Positions 45,958 to 58,436 of a DNA stretch of 64,000 nt are shown in pieces. The DNA is from Albugo candida (taxonomy: Eukaryota > Oomycota > Peronosporomycetes > Albuginales > Albuginaceae), in contig CAJNAR010000144.1 in NCBI GenBank assembly GCA_905220665.1, positions 186,001-250,000 on the forward strand. Reading direction: 5' to 3'. A program made the translations under genes and the position numbers. The notes under the pieces were generated by a model, which was given only the letters and a program-made list of their open reading frames with translations, did not search any database and was not told the DNA's origin. Position 1 is the first letter of the stretch. Each line of letters opens with the position of its first letter.

Positions 45958-48900
45958 GGGTACCTCGGATATTTCAACGTGGAACAATATCTCAGCACTC
46001 ACAGTGAATGTCAATGGAATTCATAAGAATGGTCATCTTTTTATCGACCACATCCTATCACAACACTCCATTAGTTGTGTTCAAGAAACCAAGTTTCACG
46101 ACCACAAGCAACTGGACTCATTTCAGTTTTTATTATCCTCAAAAATGCAGCACAAAATGTTTGTCAACGACCACAACAGTGCTTTTCTCCATCCGCCTCA
46201 AAAGCGCAGTGGCGGTGTCATGACAATCCTTCGTTCAGACTTTCCCGGTTACTCAACAGCTGAAGAACTCACCGAACGAAGCATTCGAAATCGTTATTTG
46301 GTTTTGCGTCTTATCATTCACGACGCACCGGTGTATATTCACAATGTATATGCACCGGTCAAGGCCGAGGAACGAGTGGGTTTTTATGAGTTATTGCTTT
46401 CCAGCACTTTCGAATCGACCGCAACACATATGGTATTTGGTGATATCAACACACCACTCGATCCAGCTATCGATGCTTCGAGGGGAACAATTCGACACGA
46501 AGTCGATTAGCGTGTTTGGAATGGCTTTCACATTTGGGTTGTGGACGCTTGGCGAATCCAACATCCGACTGAAAAAGTATTTACAGGACCATTAGCGCGC
46601 AAGAATCGCCTCGATTATATCTGCATGTCGGAAGAGCTATTCAATATGGTATACAAAACCTCTGAATATGTTCGTCCACGACATGCGGGAGATCATCTGG
46701 CACAAAAAGTAACTTATGCAAATCCAACTCAATCACCCGGTCGAGGATATTGGAAATGTTCATTACGACTATTTGAATATCCTAAAGTTTTCGAAGCAAT
46801 CAAATTGGAAGCGAATTAGGTGCTCGAACAGTTGCGGACAACTTCGAATCCCGGTAAAATGTGGGAAAGTTGGAAGACAAAAATCAAGCAACAGCTTCAA
46901 GGAATCGAAAAAAAGGTTGCACAAGATAGCCGACGTGATGTTGAGTCTAGCCAGCGTGTTTTGGAAGTCGCAGCAGCTCGATATCGCATCCACGACACCA
47001 ATGAGTCACGGTACTTTTACGAATCGAGTCTCGAACAATTTCGACTTTCAGTCGAAAACAACGCGAAATACAACCAAGATGAAAGCTTCGACCATCACGT
47101 GAAGCATATGGAGAACTCTTCAAAGTATTTTTTTCGCCCTCCGGATAGTTCTTGTCGTCGCGTGCCGATCGAAAATGTTACCAAAAAATGTGGTACAGTG
47201 ACATCGAACCCGAGGGAGATTATTGACGAATTCAGAGATCATTGGGGTGGTGTCATGGGCTCTCTTTATAGCTCAGAGACCGACTCATATGATCCAAGTG
47301 AAAGAAAGCAAAAAAAGTTACTCGATTCGATTCAAGTTTCACTTGCCTCAGCAGAGCAAGACCGTCTCTCCACTCGGTTAAGTACGACCGAGATGGCGGA
47401 AGCGATCAAGCACATGCGGAGTAGTTCTTCTCCAGGTATGGATGGACTACCAGCTGCATTTTATCAGCTTGATCCGGAAACGTTTGGCGAGTGTCTGAAG
47501 ATCGTGTTCGAATATCAGCTGGAAAGAGGAATTTCACTCCGATCACAACGTCACTCAGCAATCACACTTTTATACAAAAAAGGATCACGAGGTGATCCTG
47601 GAAACTATCGACCGATCGCACTGCTTTGCGTCGATGTAAAAGTACTTTCAAGAGTGTTGGCGTATCGATTGCAACGGTTTTTGCCAAAATTGATCCATCA
47701 AGATCAAAAAGCATTTGTGTGAGGAAGGTCAATGCATCACCATATTCGACATCTGACCGACATTCAAGACTTGGTCACTCATCGTGGGGAGGAAACTTAT
47801 GCGACTTTTCTCGACTTTGAGAAAGCACATGATCGAGTCAATTGGACGTACATGTTTCCCGTGTTGGAAAAAATGGGCGTTGGAAAAAGTTTCATCGACT
47901 GGGTTCGTCTTTTGCACAATAACACAAAGGCACAGTTGATGATTAATGGACATATCACACCGTCCATTACACCACAACATGGAGTGAAACAAGGTGATCC
48001 TCTCTCAACATTACTCTTTCTGATGACGATCGAACCTTTGGAAATTTACTTCGTCAACATGAAGAACATGGCATTTGGATTAATGGCACGACTGTCGCAA
48101 ATGGATTATTTTTTTGCGGACGATTCAACATTGCTTTCAGAGACACCAAATGGTGTTTTGACGCAACTCGAACTCGTCCAAGTCTATTGCGATAGATCGG
48201 GTGCGAAACTCAACTTGAGTAAATCATCCTTGCTCTCGTTGAATCGGACGAAGCCATGTCCACGTATTCCCAATTTGACCATAATGGGTCCGGAGGATTC
48301 GGTCAAGTATTTGTGTATTCCTTTCGGCCAGAAACCAACTCACTCGATGCTAATTTCAACTCTCAACAAGCGTTTTTACGACGGGTTTGGTGTATGGTTT
48401 CGACGAGCACGAACTGTCCGTGGTCGACTACTGATTGCGCAGACGATGATTTTATCACGTTTGTGGCATTATACGACGCACGTAAACATACCAGCAGTGA
48501 CTATTCGACAATGGCAATCGATGTAAAATCGATTTGTGCTTGGTCGGAAACACAAAATAGATTCAAAACATGTTCACCTACTCAGCAAAGAGTTTTTATA
48601 TCTTCGCCGACAAGATGGTGGACTACAAGTTCCTTTTTTGGTGGGACGACTAAAGCTACAACGTATTCAATTCCTTCAGCAGTTCGCATCCGATGCGTCA
48701 ACAATTATTCCTGCGAATTGGACAACTGCTTCGACGGAATTATTACAACTTATCCAGCCTCCTTTTGGACCACACAAGCCGATGGATATATTCACCATCG
48801 CACCAAATCGACATGGGAAAATGGTTCAATGGGAGAGCATATCGTCATGGTGGAAACAAGCATTTAGAATGTGTCATCAGATGGATTAGAGCATTTCAAT

Positions 48901-50101
48901 ATCAGATTTAAATGTTTTACAACGCCGTCAGTACTACATAGAACAACCGATGTGGTTTCACCACGACCAAAAGTTACATTACGAAGCTCCTACTCGTCAT
49001 CCGAGTACGCAGAATGTTTGGTACAATCTTGGCATGCTGGATGAACCACATCGAACATTTCGAAAAACGTTTGCTACACTTTTCGACGTTCGAAGTTTGC
49101 AAGACTTTTTTCGTGAAAGCGACACATGGCCAACGAAGGAAGATTTCGTCGCCAACTATTACAACGACGAAGAGCTGAACACGTCGGATATGTCTGAAGA
49201 AAAGTTGCTGAGTCGACTTTACAATGAAGTCACTCAGATTCTCCAGCGTATCCACTCGACGATTGGTCTCATCACTTGGATTATACCAACCACAACAGGC
49301 AGATCATTTTATGTGGGAGTAAAAAGCAAAGAACGGAAACATTATTTTTCATCTATTCCACGCTCACAACTCTCACGAATCGTCTGGAAACCTCCCGAAC
49401 CAACCAAGAGTCATCCGATGTCGACACATTGGTCATCACGGGAGAGATCGGACGCACTGGATTCAGAACGAGTTCGAACTTTTCGAAAACGTGTATTACC
49501 AATTTTCGAGAATTTACAGTTTCGTCTCGCCTTTCGGATGTTGCCAGTTCGATCTCGTTTCTGGTTCTTAAAGGATATTCAGCCCGACATCATATTGTGC
49601 ACGCAGCCTTCGTGTGGGGCAGTGGAATCCGATCAACATCTCTTTCTTGAGTGCGATCACACGACACAATTATGGAAGGGGTTACTACCTAGTTGGGATC
49701 AGTTTTTTTCCTCTCTACCACGTTGGACGCACATTGCATGTGCAATCGTACCAACACTACGGTCGGATTGGCAAGAATATTTTGATATTATATCAGATTT
49801 ATGGCTTGCATTGCAAGCGGTGACACTGCACTTCGTCTGGACAGATCGGAATCGTCGTTTGTTCGATCAGCGATCAGCAACTCCGACAATTCCAGCACTT
49901 TCCGTCATTTACACCACGTTTAGTGCGCACGTTCAGTACTTTCGAAGACAGTGTTACGAACAAGAGGAACGCATTCGGCTTGCAAAGGTACTGGATCAAC
50001 TCGCAACGCAAGGATCATTTGGTGGATTTTTCAGAAGTCGAAGATCATTGCTGCGGGTACGGCACAGGCGAGTGGAACTGCAAGTGCAACTCAGATCCTA
50101 G
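45947..50101 (+). pseudogene. LINE ORF2: endonuclease, reverse transcriptase, C-terminal zinc region
   Basis: The endonuclease (about 45970-46800) shows SALTVNVNGI, SCVQETK, VYIHNVYAPV and FGDINTPLDP, with a stop at 46507 and a continuation in another frame carrying RLDYICMSEEL. The reverse transcriptase (46820-48526) has SSSPGMDGLPAAFYQ, GNYRPIALL, ATFLDFEKAHDRVNW, HGVKQGDPLS and the catalytic FADD (FFADDSTLL, near 48113). It is interrupted by a TAG at 46817, a TGA near 47720 and a frameshift at about 48526. The C-terminal piece (48950-50101) has a CTQPSCG...HLFLECDHTTQLW motif of the reverse-transcriptase-associated zinc-binding type. At least five lesions were counted. Confidence 0.88.
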
Positions 50102-50909
50102 TCCTAGTCGGCTGGTTATGCTCACCGTAGTGTGGCGCACATCAATTTGCAAAGCACGGTACTTTTGGACCATTTTTACAACTTAACAACTTTTTCAACT
50201 TTCCAGCCTTTACAGGCTGGAAACAGTCTCGTATTAAGGGTGCTGAGGCTACTACGATACGAGATTATCAACGAGAGGACATATTATCATCTCTCACAGG
50301 TATTTCACGAAACGTTTTTTATATGTATTTATGTTATTTAAGATAGCCTAGGCAACTAGAGAAGTCAGTTGGTCTAATTCTAGTAATATAGACACCTTCA
50401 AATGAATACTTAACGTGCTTTACACGGAAATATACGATCAATCCAATCCACATGTTGGAATTAGTCTTCAGCACGTGATATTTGTGATGAGAGAAGCAAT
50501 TCGAGTAAAAAAGACAGCGTATTTGATCTCCATTCGACGTGAAAACACATTTTAAAATCGATATTAAAGATGCTCGTTTCATACGCATAAACATTTGGCC
50601 ACGGCAAATACGTCTCTTGTTGAAGTCATATAGCAAAAGCTTTTTGTTGGAATCTATCGCAATGATCCGAAGTGAAGTAGGTATTCTATTAACTTAACCA
50701 ACTCGGTACGATTAAAGGGTCTGAATGTCCGTCTGTTGATGCTCTTGCTAAAGTCTTATAATTCCTTGAATTGCTTTATGAATCGAATTCTGCTGAGCTT
50801 TCGTCTATAGCATCATATCCCGCTTATGAGCCCAGATATTTCTAAATTTGCTCTGTGTGTCTTTCTGATGTGTCTGTCATCTTCATCGAACTTCCTTAGG
50901 TTGCATCCC
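50102..50909. other. LINE 3' flank and unassigned sequence
   Basis: The first 100-150 bp are probably the LINE 3' UTR. The rest has only short frames (a 100-codon minus-strand frame at 50334-50636 with no recognised domain). Similarity to the DZIP1-like gene begins near 50910. Confidence 0.3.
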
Positions 50910-51970
50910 ATTTTTGTAAAGGACTTGAAACTCGCGTACTTCCTGGAAGAGTGTTTGACTGGCGGGATTTTCCTTCACGGCACGATAAACAGGGCTTAAA
51001 GATGCAGAATTTACTTGTACTTCTCAAGCAGATCAAGTCTTTCTCGCGGACGCTCATCTTGTTCTACTTCTGCTGATGAAGCTGCAGGTACCCCATATTA
51101 AGAGGTACTTATCCACTAAGATCGCATCGAGAAGTGCCTAGAACTCTACCACATAAGCAGGGAAGGCGAGGAATTCAATATCAATTCCTACGATTTTACG
51201 TGAGTTCACAATATACTTTCTTCGTCTGTTGTTGAAGTGTCTTTCAGTCGCATCGCTTTAGATGTTGCAATAGTCCAATTCCGTATCGCATATCTTTCAA
51301 AAGGTTGGACGCTTGATCCTTCTTTTGTGCGCTGAATGATCGAGGATTTATCACTCGTATTATCTGCCAGCACATGCCATATACGGCAACGCCACTTATC
51401 AAAAAGCATTCACTTGTTGACAGAAAAATATTGCAGGAAGCGCTCTTCAACAAACGAAAGCTGAAGTAATGAATCTTGCACACTCAGATAATATTTCAGC
51501 CTCAGCCGAATCAATATGAATGATCATTCAACGTTCAAAACAGCGCTTCTTCGATGCTGACACCTGAGCGACTTTAGAAAAATTGAGAAAGTAAATTTTC
51601 GAATATTGCTAGATGCTCTCCATTTTTACGTCTACAGCAAGGTTTTTTACATGTTTCTAAGATGTACGAGACCTCAAAGCTGTCCATAATATCCATGCAA
51701 GTGTCGTTTACCTAACGAGTAGCTGTACCTGTTGATACGCGCATCTGAGCTATACATCTGCAAGAAACTTTGCGTTTTAAGCGTTTACATAGGATCAAAA
51801 CGAAAGCCTTTCGTAGTCTACCATGGAGTGGATACTCCATGCACCTTCATATCGACTTCGGACGCAGACTTCAAAACCTGCCTGGAAGAAGCCGTTTCTC
51901 TGCGATAGATGTGGATACTACCACCTGAAAATCTATATTTCTGCTCGACGTACTTTTGCATGCGCTCACT
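50910..51970 (-). pseudogene. 5' third of the DZIP1-like gene, decayed
   Basis: On the minus strand this matches 33060-34096: the exon 2/3 junction region (the sequence around CATCGCTT..ATGTTGCAAT), the zinc-finger region with its flanking intron, and the N-terminal domain. The start codon is lost, small indels are frequent, and the rest of the gene (31397-33060) is absent. It is thus both truncated and degenerate. Confidence 0.75.
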
Positions 51971-52061
51971 CTCGATCGCATCGAATGTTCATGACCCATA
52001 TGATTGCATTCGACCTTTGTCTGATACTAGTACGAATTTCTGTACTAATCTAAGTCTGAGA

Positions 52062-53700
52062 ATACAAATGTCACGTGGTTTCCGATCCCGGCATTGTAAC
52101 GACGCTATTTAATATTTCTCATGCATTTATTCAGCCTCGATAAAAATCATTGATTCGTTTATGCAGACTCGATTCTTGCGTGAACGAAAGACATCAAGTG
52201 CCTCACAATGACATCACATACATTTCTATACAAGTAGTTTGTTCTGCAATGAGATTGACAAGGACACCGTGGTCAGGAAATCCACAACGCGATGGTTTTG
52301 ACAGCAAAATCGGGTGCTCTCCAATATTCTGAGTAGCTTGATTGGAGTTGTTGGACCGCTCATCATGACGGAATACATGAAGAGTGAGAGATAAGCTCAT
52401 GTTACATTTGTTTTGCTCCTACATTTGCTCTCACTGCAATAAAATGCATTAGCGCATTCTAAACACTGAAGTTATATAAACGAAGATGCATTAGGCGTAT
52501 AGAGCGACCTATCCAACGCTCCGGAAATCAGTCAAATGTTTGGAGAACTGATCGCACTATGGTGAATGGCACCGTGAAAAGAAATGGGATCACACGATCT
52601 TATCAATATGGTGGAGCTTGGATCAGCAAAAGAGAGTGCCATATCCAATTTTCTGCGTGCGTCCCTCTCATTTACACGTTTCTATAGTGCGTTGCAAGTT
52701 TACATGATTGAGATTAGTCCTGGTAAAGATTCGACTGAATATATTTGCATAGAATGTGTCTGGTGTGGTTCTATAGCGCTTTAGAAGATACAAAAAGAGA
52801 CGCTGAAAGATGTTGTTGGGATCAGATCTCTGCAATAGCACACAAGTCTCACTCATGTGCCTGAAGGACCTATTCTTGTCATCGCTCCAGTAAGTAACTT
52901 GTTTGCGTCTTTGTCATGATGAATTGAATCAACTTCATTCTCAGGAATTTTTTTATGCGATGCCTATGCATCAGTTCGAATATACAGAATGGTATGTATC
53001 GCGAGATTAAGTGATAATTGATTCACATTGACATTCTTTCCAGTGGCTGGTGGAGCGATTAATTGACTCTCAGGATGATAACGGGAACCAGCTCTTCCGA
53101 TTCGTCTTATCACCAGGTCCAACATCCGCTGCCTGAATCTCAAAGTCCGTCAAAATCTTCGAGATCTGAATCGATCAGCTGAATCAGATGGCGGAAATCT
53201 TGTGAAAACTGAACAAGCTCAAATCGGAGATCAACTCGAAATCTCACCAGCCAGCATAACAATCATCCAAGAAATAGCCAAAAGGATTTCAGTGAGTCGT
53301 GGTGCTGCTTTGATTGTCAACTTTGGTCATGATCATCCGTTCTCGTTCAGCCTTCGTGAAAATTGAGATCACACAGTTGTAGACACTTTGAGCCTGGTGA
53401 TATTGATTCAGCGATCACTCAGATCATCGCGTCAATTTTTCTGTCTGTGATGATTTTCCATGGACGCGGAGTTCAATACGCTCAAGCGATACGCTACGGA
53501 AGATATTCACAAGCACTATTTTCGGAAAATTTGGTACAAAGCATCGTCTTGCAGTTATACTTGAATATTGCGATCAGACTGACAAGCTTCATAGCCCTTT
53601 CACGCAGAAAAGGCTAGCAATCGGATGGGTACAATTTTCAACGTGATGGCAACAAGTCACTCATATACCGATAGAGTTGTGGATTTCTTACTGTGTTGGC
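52062..53700 (+). pseudogene. NDUFAF7, decayed copy
   Basis: The copy aligns to 34178-35869 including intron positions. Lesions seen directly: the start ATG is ATA; TGT becomes TGA shortly after EISQMFGELIAL; another TGA follows two codons later; the SAM-binding GPGRGS is GSAKES; and a stop replaces the codon after TSAA. Stretches such as RLIDSQDDNGNQLFRFVLSP survive almost unchanged, showing the origin clearly. Confidence 0.85.
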
Positions 53701-54449
53701 TAATGGATGTACTGTACAGCAATTTTTACTTCCGACTTCATGCTTGTCAATTACTCAGATCTTTTGTTATCGTCTATAGTTTATAGTATCAAAATTTACT
53801 GAGACAACTCATGATAGTACACAACGATGGCCATGCCTATGTGATATGGCAGTGCTGGGTAATGCATGAGCAATGACTTATAATCGAAGGCCACACGCCG
53901 AAGCACATCACAAAAATTTTGCAAATTATGCCACCGCTCCGCAATTTTCAGCTGAATTGGTGCTCTTTTTGTCCCATTTTGCCTCATATATGTTTGCATC
54001 AGTTTTCGGACTGAAAAACGCCCTAATTCGTATCATATCACAGAAAACTCAAGTGTTCCGCAATATCTCTTCCAATGGCCGTACTAGAGCTACCTCAAAT
54101 GACTGGAGGCCTCTTTCAAAAAGAGACATGTACTCTTTCATGAAGAAGCCGCACCGAGCGATCCAAATTGTATTGTATCATAAAACACCTCGTAGCTAGT
54201 CGTTTAATGCCACATCGAAAACAAGAAGATACGCTTGCAGTGGAAGTACGCCCTTTCTCAACTAAATCATTGGGACACACCAGTGAGCTCCACTGTGATC
54301 AATCCTTCGTACACCAGCTCTCAAGCTCACGAAAACCAGTACTACAATAATTGCACTTATTTACGACTGTATTTCGTGCGTTCACCGCTCAGAAGACTGT
54401 AATTGGTGAATGAGAAACGAGTAAAGTCCTTCAGTACATAGCGAGCCTA
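53700..54449 (+). other. Duplicated spacer, degenerate
   Basis: This corresponds to 35870-36760. Matching strings include the GCATGA(T/G)CAATGACTTAT block at about 53865 and the region around 54390-54450. A 108-codon frame (53873-54199) is not conserved as protein with 36034-36453. Confidence 0.4.
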
Positions 54450-56540
54450 CATGTTTCATTTCTTCGGGTTGAATCAAACTGTGATGAAAGGGATGCCAAA
54501 AGTTGCTGATGAATATTTGAGCATTCTATCTGATGGATGTCTACAGGATTTCATCCAGCCTCGCTAGAAGCGAATGGAACTACCGATGCTAAAAATGGTA
54601 TTGATGTCGTCCAGTTCTTACAAGTGTTTCGATTGTAAGCTGTACAAATCGAAACGCGGCTAAAAATCCTCCCAGGTGATACCAAATTCATGATTGCTAA
54701 CGTCGATTAGAACTTAGTGATTTATATGATTGCTCTCGAGCTCAGGTTGCCATATTTTAGCTACTCATCATGTCGCCAGATTCGTCGGAAGGTTATCGAC
54801 TACAAATACTCTGCTGCAGTGAGTTGTTCTCCATCTACTGAGACAACCGGCAAGCGACTTGGGAGTAGAAAGCAAACTTTTTTTACTTTCAAAAAGTTCA
54901 CTGCTGAAAAATTTATTATGTCGCTTTGAAGAACACTTTTATGACAAAGCTATAGCAGCAATATGCATCACATAATTCCTGAAAATCATTTATCGAGTCC
55001 CAAGAGATTACAGTTCATTTGGTGGCCTCCCAACCAACTCCTTAATTGGGATTCTTTGATCACTTCGTCGAGATGGGTTACATTCTGTTTCCTTTGTATC
55101 TTCAGATCGATTCCAAGGTCTATATATCAACTTATTATCCGCTTTAAACGACAGCAGATGCAAGCCACTTTGGGTCGCTAACGACTTTCAATCAACTTCG
55201 TGGGTGCTATTCTATCGATGGTTTGGCTTACTGATCGCCGTTTGGACAGTCTTTTCATCACATTGCCCATTTTAGTATCAATGTCTGTCAAACGTGTTTG
55301 GGAACGATGAGGTCGCATTGAGATCAAATTCGGAAGATGTCGCACAGAAACTTAACACGTTATTTTTATTGAGTGTAGGGTTAACGAAATGAGAGTGTCA
55401 AGTAAGGGCACCTAAAGCCATACTTGCCGAGAATTATGCATCGTTTGTATATGACCATCATCAAATCAATAGCAGTCAGGTAGTTTCCTGCACTCTAGAA
55501 ACGACAGCCAGGACATTCAAATATCCTATCATCGTACGTCGTCAACGACTCCTTTGTTCCTTTCGAGTGTCATTACCATTTTGGTCCGAAGAAAAAATAT
55601 GAATTTTCGAAGTAGAGTATGAGTAGTCTTAATGAACTTCTCAGCAATGCCCCAAAGTGTAAGTTTGATGCTATCGAAAAAGCGCTTTTTAGGTCTACAC
55701 AAAACGTGATTTCAGCGTAAAGTTTGACAAGGACCAGAAACCTGCCAATTCTCAAATTGTAGAAAAGAGCGCTTGAATTGAGGCACCAGCTAATCCTCTT
55801 GATGGAAGGATATTCTGATCTGCTTAGAGCAATTTTTCCGTCCACTCTCGACATTAACCAGCCAAAATACGCGCACATTCTGATCCTTCTTGAAGTCATC
55901 AGGAGATGTGCGGCAGTGAGAGAGTTTGGAGAATTTATAATGATCCCATTATAAAAACCTCGCATCACGTCGACAACGTAAAAAAGCCAACTTTATAAAC
56001 GCTCGCCAACTACTTGTAACCCATGCTCGAGCACTTTCACAATAGAGGCGAAATGGCTTTCACATTTGCAATGAATCGGTAGAACCGACTCGAGAAGTAT
56101 TCATATGCAGTGTGAATTACAGCAAGAATCACGCACAGAAAAGAGAGCCGGAGTCTACCATCATATCACGTCTTCACGTGAATACAACTTGGTTATATCG
56201 ATGCACTGTTTCGACTGAGTGTACGAGCTTTGTCTTGGAAAGTGAGTCTTAAGTCTTGTGTAATCTCCTGAACTCATCATCTGTTTGTTATCCTTGAGAA
56301 CTGCAGAGAAAGCTTTGGCCGCTAGCTATGATTGCTCCAGTGGCGTGCAGCATGCCGGGCTGTGAGAGTCGTGTAGGGGAAATTGAGTGATCATCATATC
56401 AAGTAATGAGACTGACTAAGAATTTATCAAGGATAACTACATTAAAGTATCCTGATGTGATCCAGACACTTTTCATTACAACATGTAAGAGTGTGATGCG
56501 CGGTAGCGATGAAAACGCTATATTTTCTTGATAGGCGGTC
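54450..56540. other. About 2-kb stretch specific to the second copy
   Basis: This interval interrupts the alignment between the duplicated segments. Frames are short; the longest is a 131-codon minus-strand frame at 55573-55968 with no recognised domain. It may be an inserted, old mobile element, or sequence deleted from the first copy. No terminal repeats were found. Confidence 0.3.
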
Positions 56541-56549
56541 TTTATGGTA

Positions 56550-57000
56550 TGTTACAGCCTACGATCAGTACTACCGAATGTAAAGAAGGAGAACTATCAA
56601 CTGGTTGATATGGCCAACGAATAGTAAACTATCTTCCATATATTGCGCTCGTTCGTATTTGATGATGAATGCTGCAGGTACGAAAAGTGGCATAGCAATC
56701 TCAATTTTATAGTGTTTGTCGCTGGAATGATAAATTAAGTCATCATCGACGCCTATTTCGCGATGCATGATCAAGTAGCACAGTTACTCCCATATCACTA
56801 GTATATGTGCTGCTAATGATAGCCTAAGCAGTATCCCGGACAGTGATCGTAATTGTCAATAAAGAAGAAAAGAGAACAGAGCTGTGTTCGAAACAATTCA
56901 GAGAGTGTTATACTCAAATCCAGGAGATGTGTGGTAATTTATAAGAATTTGGGAAATGCGTCAAGTTTTCAGGAAAACGCGTGGAAGATATTGAGCAGCA
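56550..57000 (+). repeat. Dispersed repeat unit inside the duplicated segment
   Basis: It matches 36870-37500: GATCAGTACTACCGAATGTAA, CTATCAACTGG, GGCCAACGAATAG, GCGCTCGTTCGT, then TCAAGTAGCACAG and TAATGATAGCCTAAGC, and finally ATGCGTCAAG. The signal-like short frame of other copies is interrupted here. Confidence 0.55.
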
Positions 57001-57065
57001 ATACGAATCTTCTTGCCAAGTCGTCGAATTACAGATGCGTAGTCGATAGCGTATCAAAAAGTGAG

Positions 57066-57165
57066 AACTAAATCCCACTCCTTTCTTTCGTCCGGGTATA
57101 TGTAGAATCACCACCTAAATCTCTCGCAGACTAAGTATACACTGGGAGGAATTTGATATGGCTTC
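57066..57165 (+). repeat. Direct repeat, first copy
   Basis: About 100 bp starting ACTAAATCCCACTC and including GTAGAATCACCACC and AAATCTCTC are repeated at 57727-57825 with about 85-90 percent identity by eye. The second copy is 661 bp downstream in the same orientation. Confidence 0.7.
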
Positions 57166-57489
57166 AGCAAGAGGGGTTGCGACAAGTTCAAAGCAATGCT
57201 TTCTATTGTCTGGTGAGTAGGTGAGTAGGCCTTATCTTCCTGCTCGATCATGCTTTCACCTATGTATTTGTTCTCTTCTCATCCAAAAAGTATCCTTTTT
57301 CATGCACCGGAAAAGCGCCATCTTTATGTCTAGGGACAATAAAATATATAGGTTAACTGAGATTGCTTCGTTATATTCCGAATCGTAACGCCCTCGCAAA
57401 TACCGTTTCCTCATCGTCCGGGTAAGCTATTCTGAGAATTCGACATATCATTTTTGGAAACGCTATCGACTACACATCCCGAATTGTAC

Positions 57490-58436
57490 GAATTGGCAAG
57501 AATCATTCGTATTGCTGCTCAATGGCTGGTCATTATCGCGTACATGATGATCAAATAAAGTCATCAATAACGAGAAGTAGCTCGCGAACTTGCACTATTG
57601 AGGCAGAAGCTTCCCGATGACCAGAAAGCTTCTGGATGCCGCTTATTGAGCAAGTAGACCACGATATAAAAGCTTGCATCGTTTGCATAGATACAGGTTG
57701 CGTAAAAGTTTCAGCGTCGGAAGCTTAACTAAATCCCACTCTGTTCTTTCGTCCAGGCATGTGTAGAATCACCACCCAAATCTCTCAGGCTAAGTGTACA
57801 CTTGGAGTAATTTGGTATGGCTTGCAAACAATCTTCTTCTAGCGTATTGGAATACGTATATGGCACCCTCAACTAAAGGATGCCCCCTAAGGAAGCTCAC
57901 GATACTATCAAACCAGGCTAACGGGACAGCAAAATCGACAAACAATGAGATTGGCGATCTCAGGTAAAAAATGAAAAGAAAGAGCCGTGGGAAAAGCTAG
58001 TCGCCAGGATAAATCAATAGTAACTCGAGCACGACTTGAACAGATTAGTAAACCAGTTGGACGATACAATGACGTCGGCAAGCAATGAGAAATCTGTCGT
58101 GACGAGGGAAACGATAAGTAACGGTGTAGACAAGAGCAGGAGTTTATGACACTAACGAAGTCATCGTTTCGGAATAAAACGCAGACAAGCAATGAGTGCG
58201 TCAACGCCAGCAAGAAAAAGGAAGGAAAAGGATTGCGGAGAAAGTCAGACACCAAAATAGATGGAGACGAGCGTAATGATGAGTTCACGCTACCATCGAA
58301 GCCATCTTATGAGAGACAAACGTCGCCAAGTGATCAGAACGTCAACACCAACAAGATAACGAAAGATAAAAAAGAAAAGCAGGGTATACAAAGGGAAGAA
58401 ATAGGTTCTTCGATTCAATTTGTCGGCCCAACTTAA
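57490..58436 (+). pseudogene. Decayed copy of the secreted lysine-rich protein gene
   Basis: The signal-peptide exon is recognisable near 57500-57560 (CATTCGTATTGCTGCTC ... CGCGTACATGATGATCAA) but is followed by a TAA. The C-terminal part survives as an open 96-codon stretch (58146-58436) with NECVNASKKKEGKGLRRKS and DGDERNDE, aligning to 38640-38828. Internal parts are rearranged, and one of the direct repeats lies inside the gene (57727-57825). The surviving C-terminal frame begins with ATG but lacks a signal peptide. Confidence 0.6.
57727..57825 (+). repeat. Direct repeat, second copy
   Basis: Second copy of the repeat at 57066-57165, inserted within the decayed secreted-protein gene. Whether it reflects a local duplication or a short mobile sequence is unclear. 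Confidence 0.65.

Larger units (their letters stand above)
43502..50101 (+). mobile_element. Non-LTR retrotransposon (LINE), coding part, inactivated
   Basis: The element reads in order: an ORF1 region, an apurinic-type endonuclease, a reverse transcriptase and a C-terminal cysteine/histidine region, all on the plus strand. The order is that of an L1/Tx1-like LINE with APE endonuclease; the clade is inferred from layout. The 5' and 3' boundaries are not resolved. There is no poly(A) tail near 50101, and similarity between about 43468 and 50188 suggests UTR sequence on both sides. Frameshifts and stops in both ORFs make it non-autonomous. It separates the two copies of the segmental duplication. 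Confidence 0.9.

Noticed and set aside
55573..55968. 131-codon minus-strand frame as a gene
   Set aside because: No domain, no splice continuation, and it lies in a degenerate interval; length is compatible with chance.
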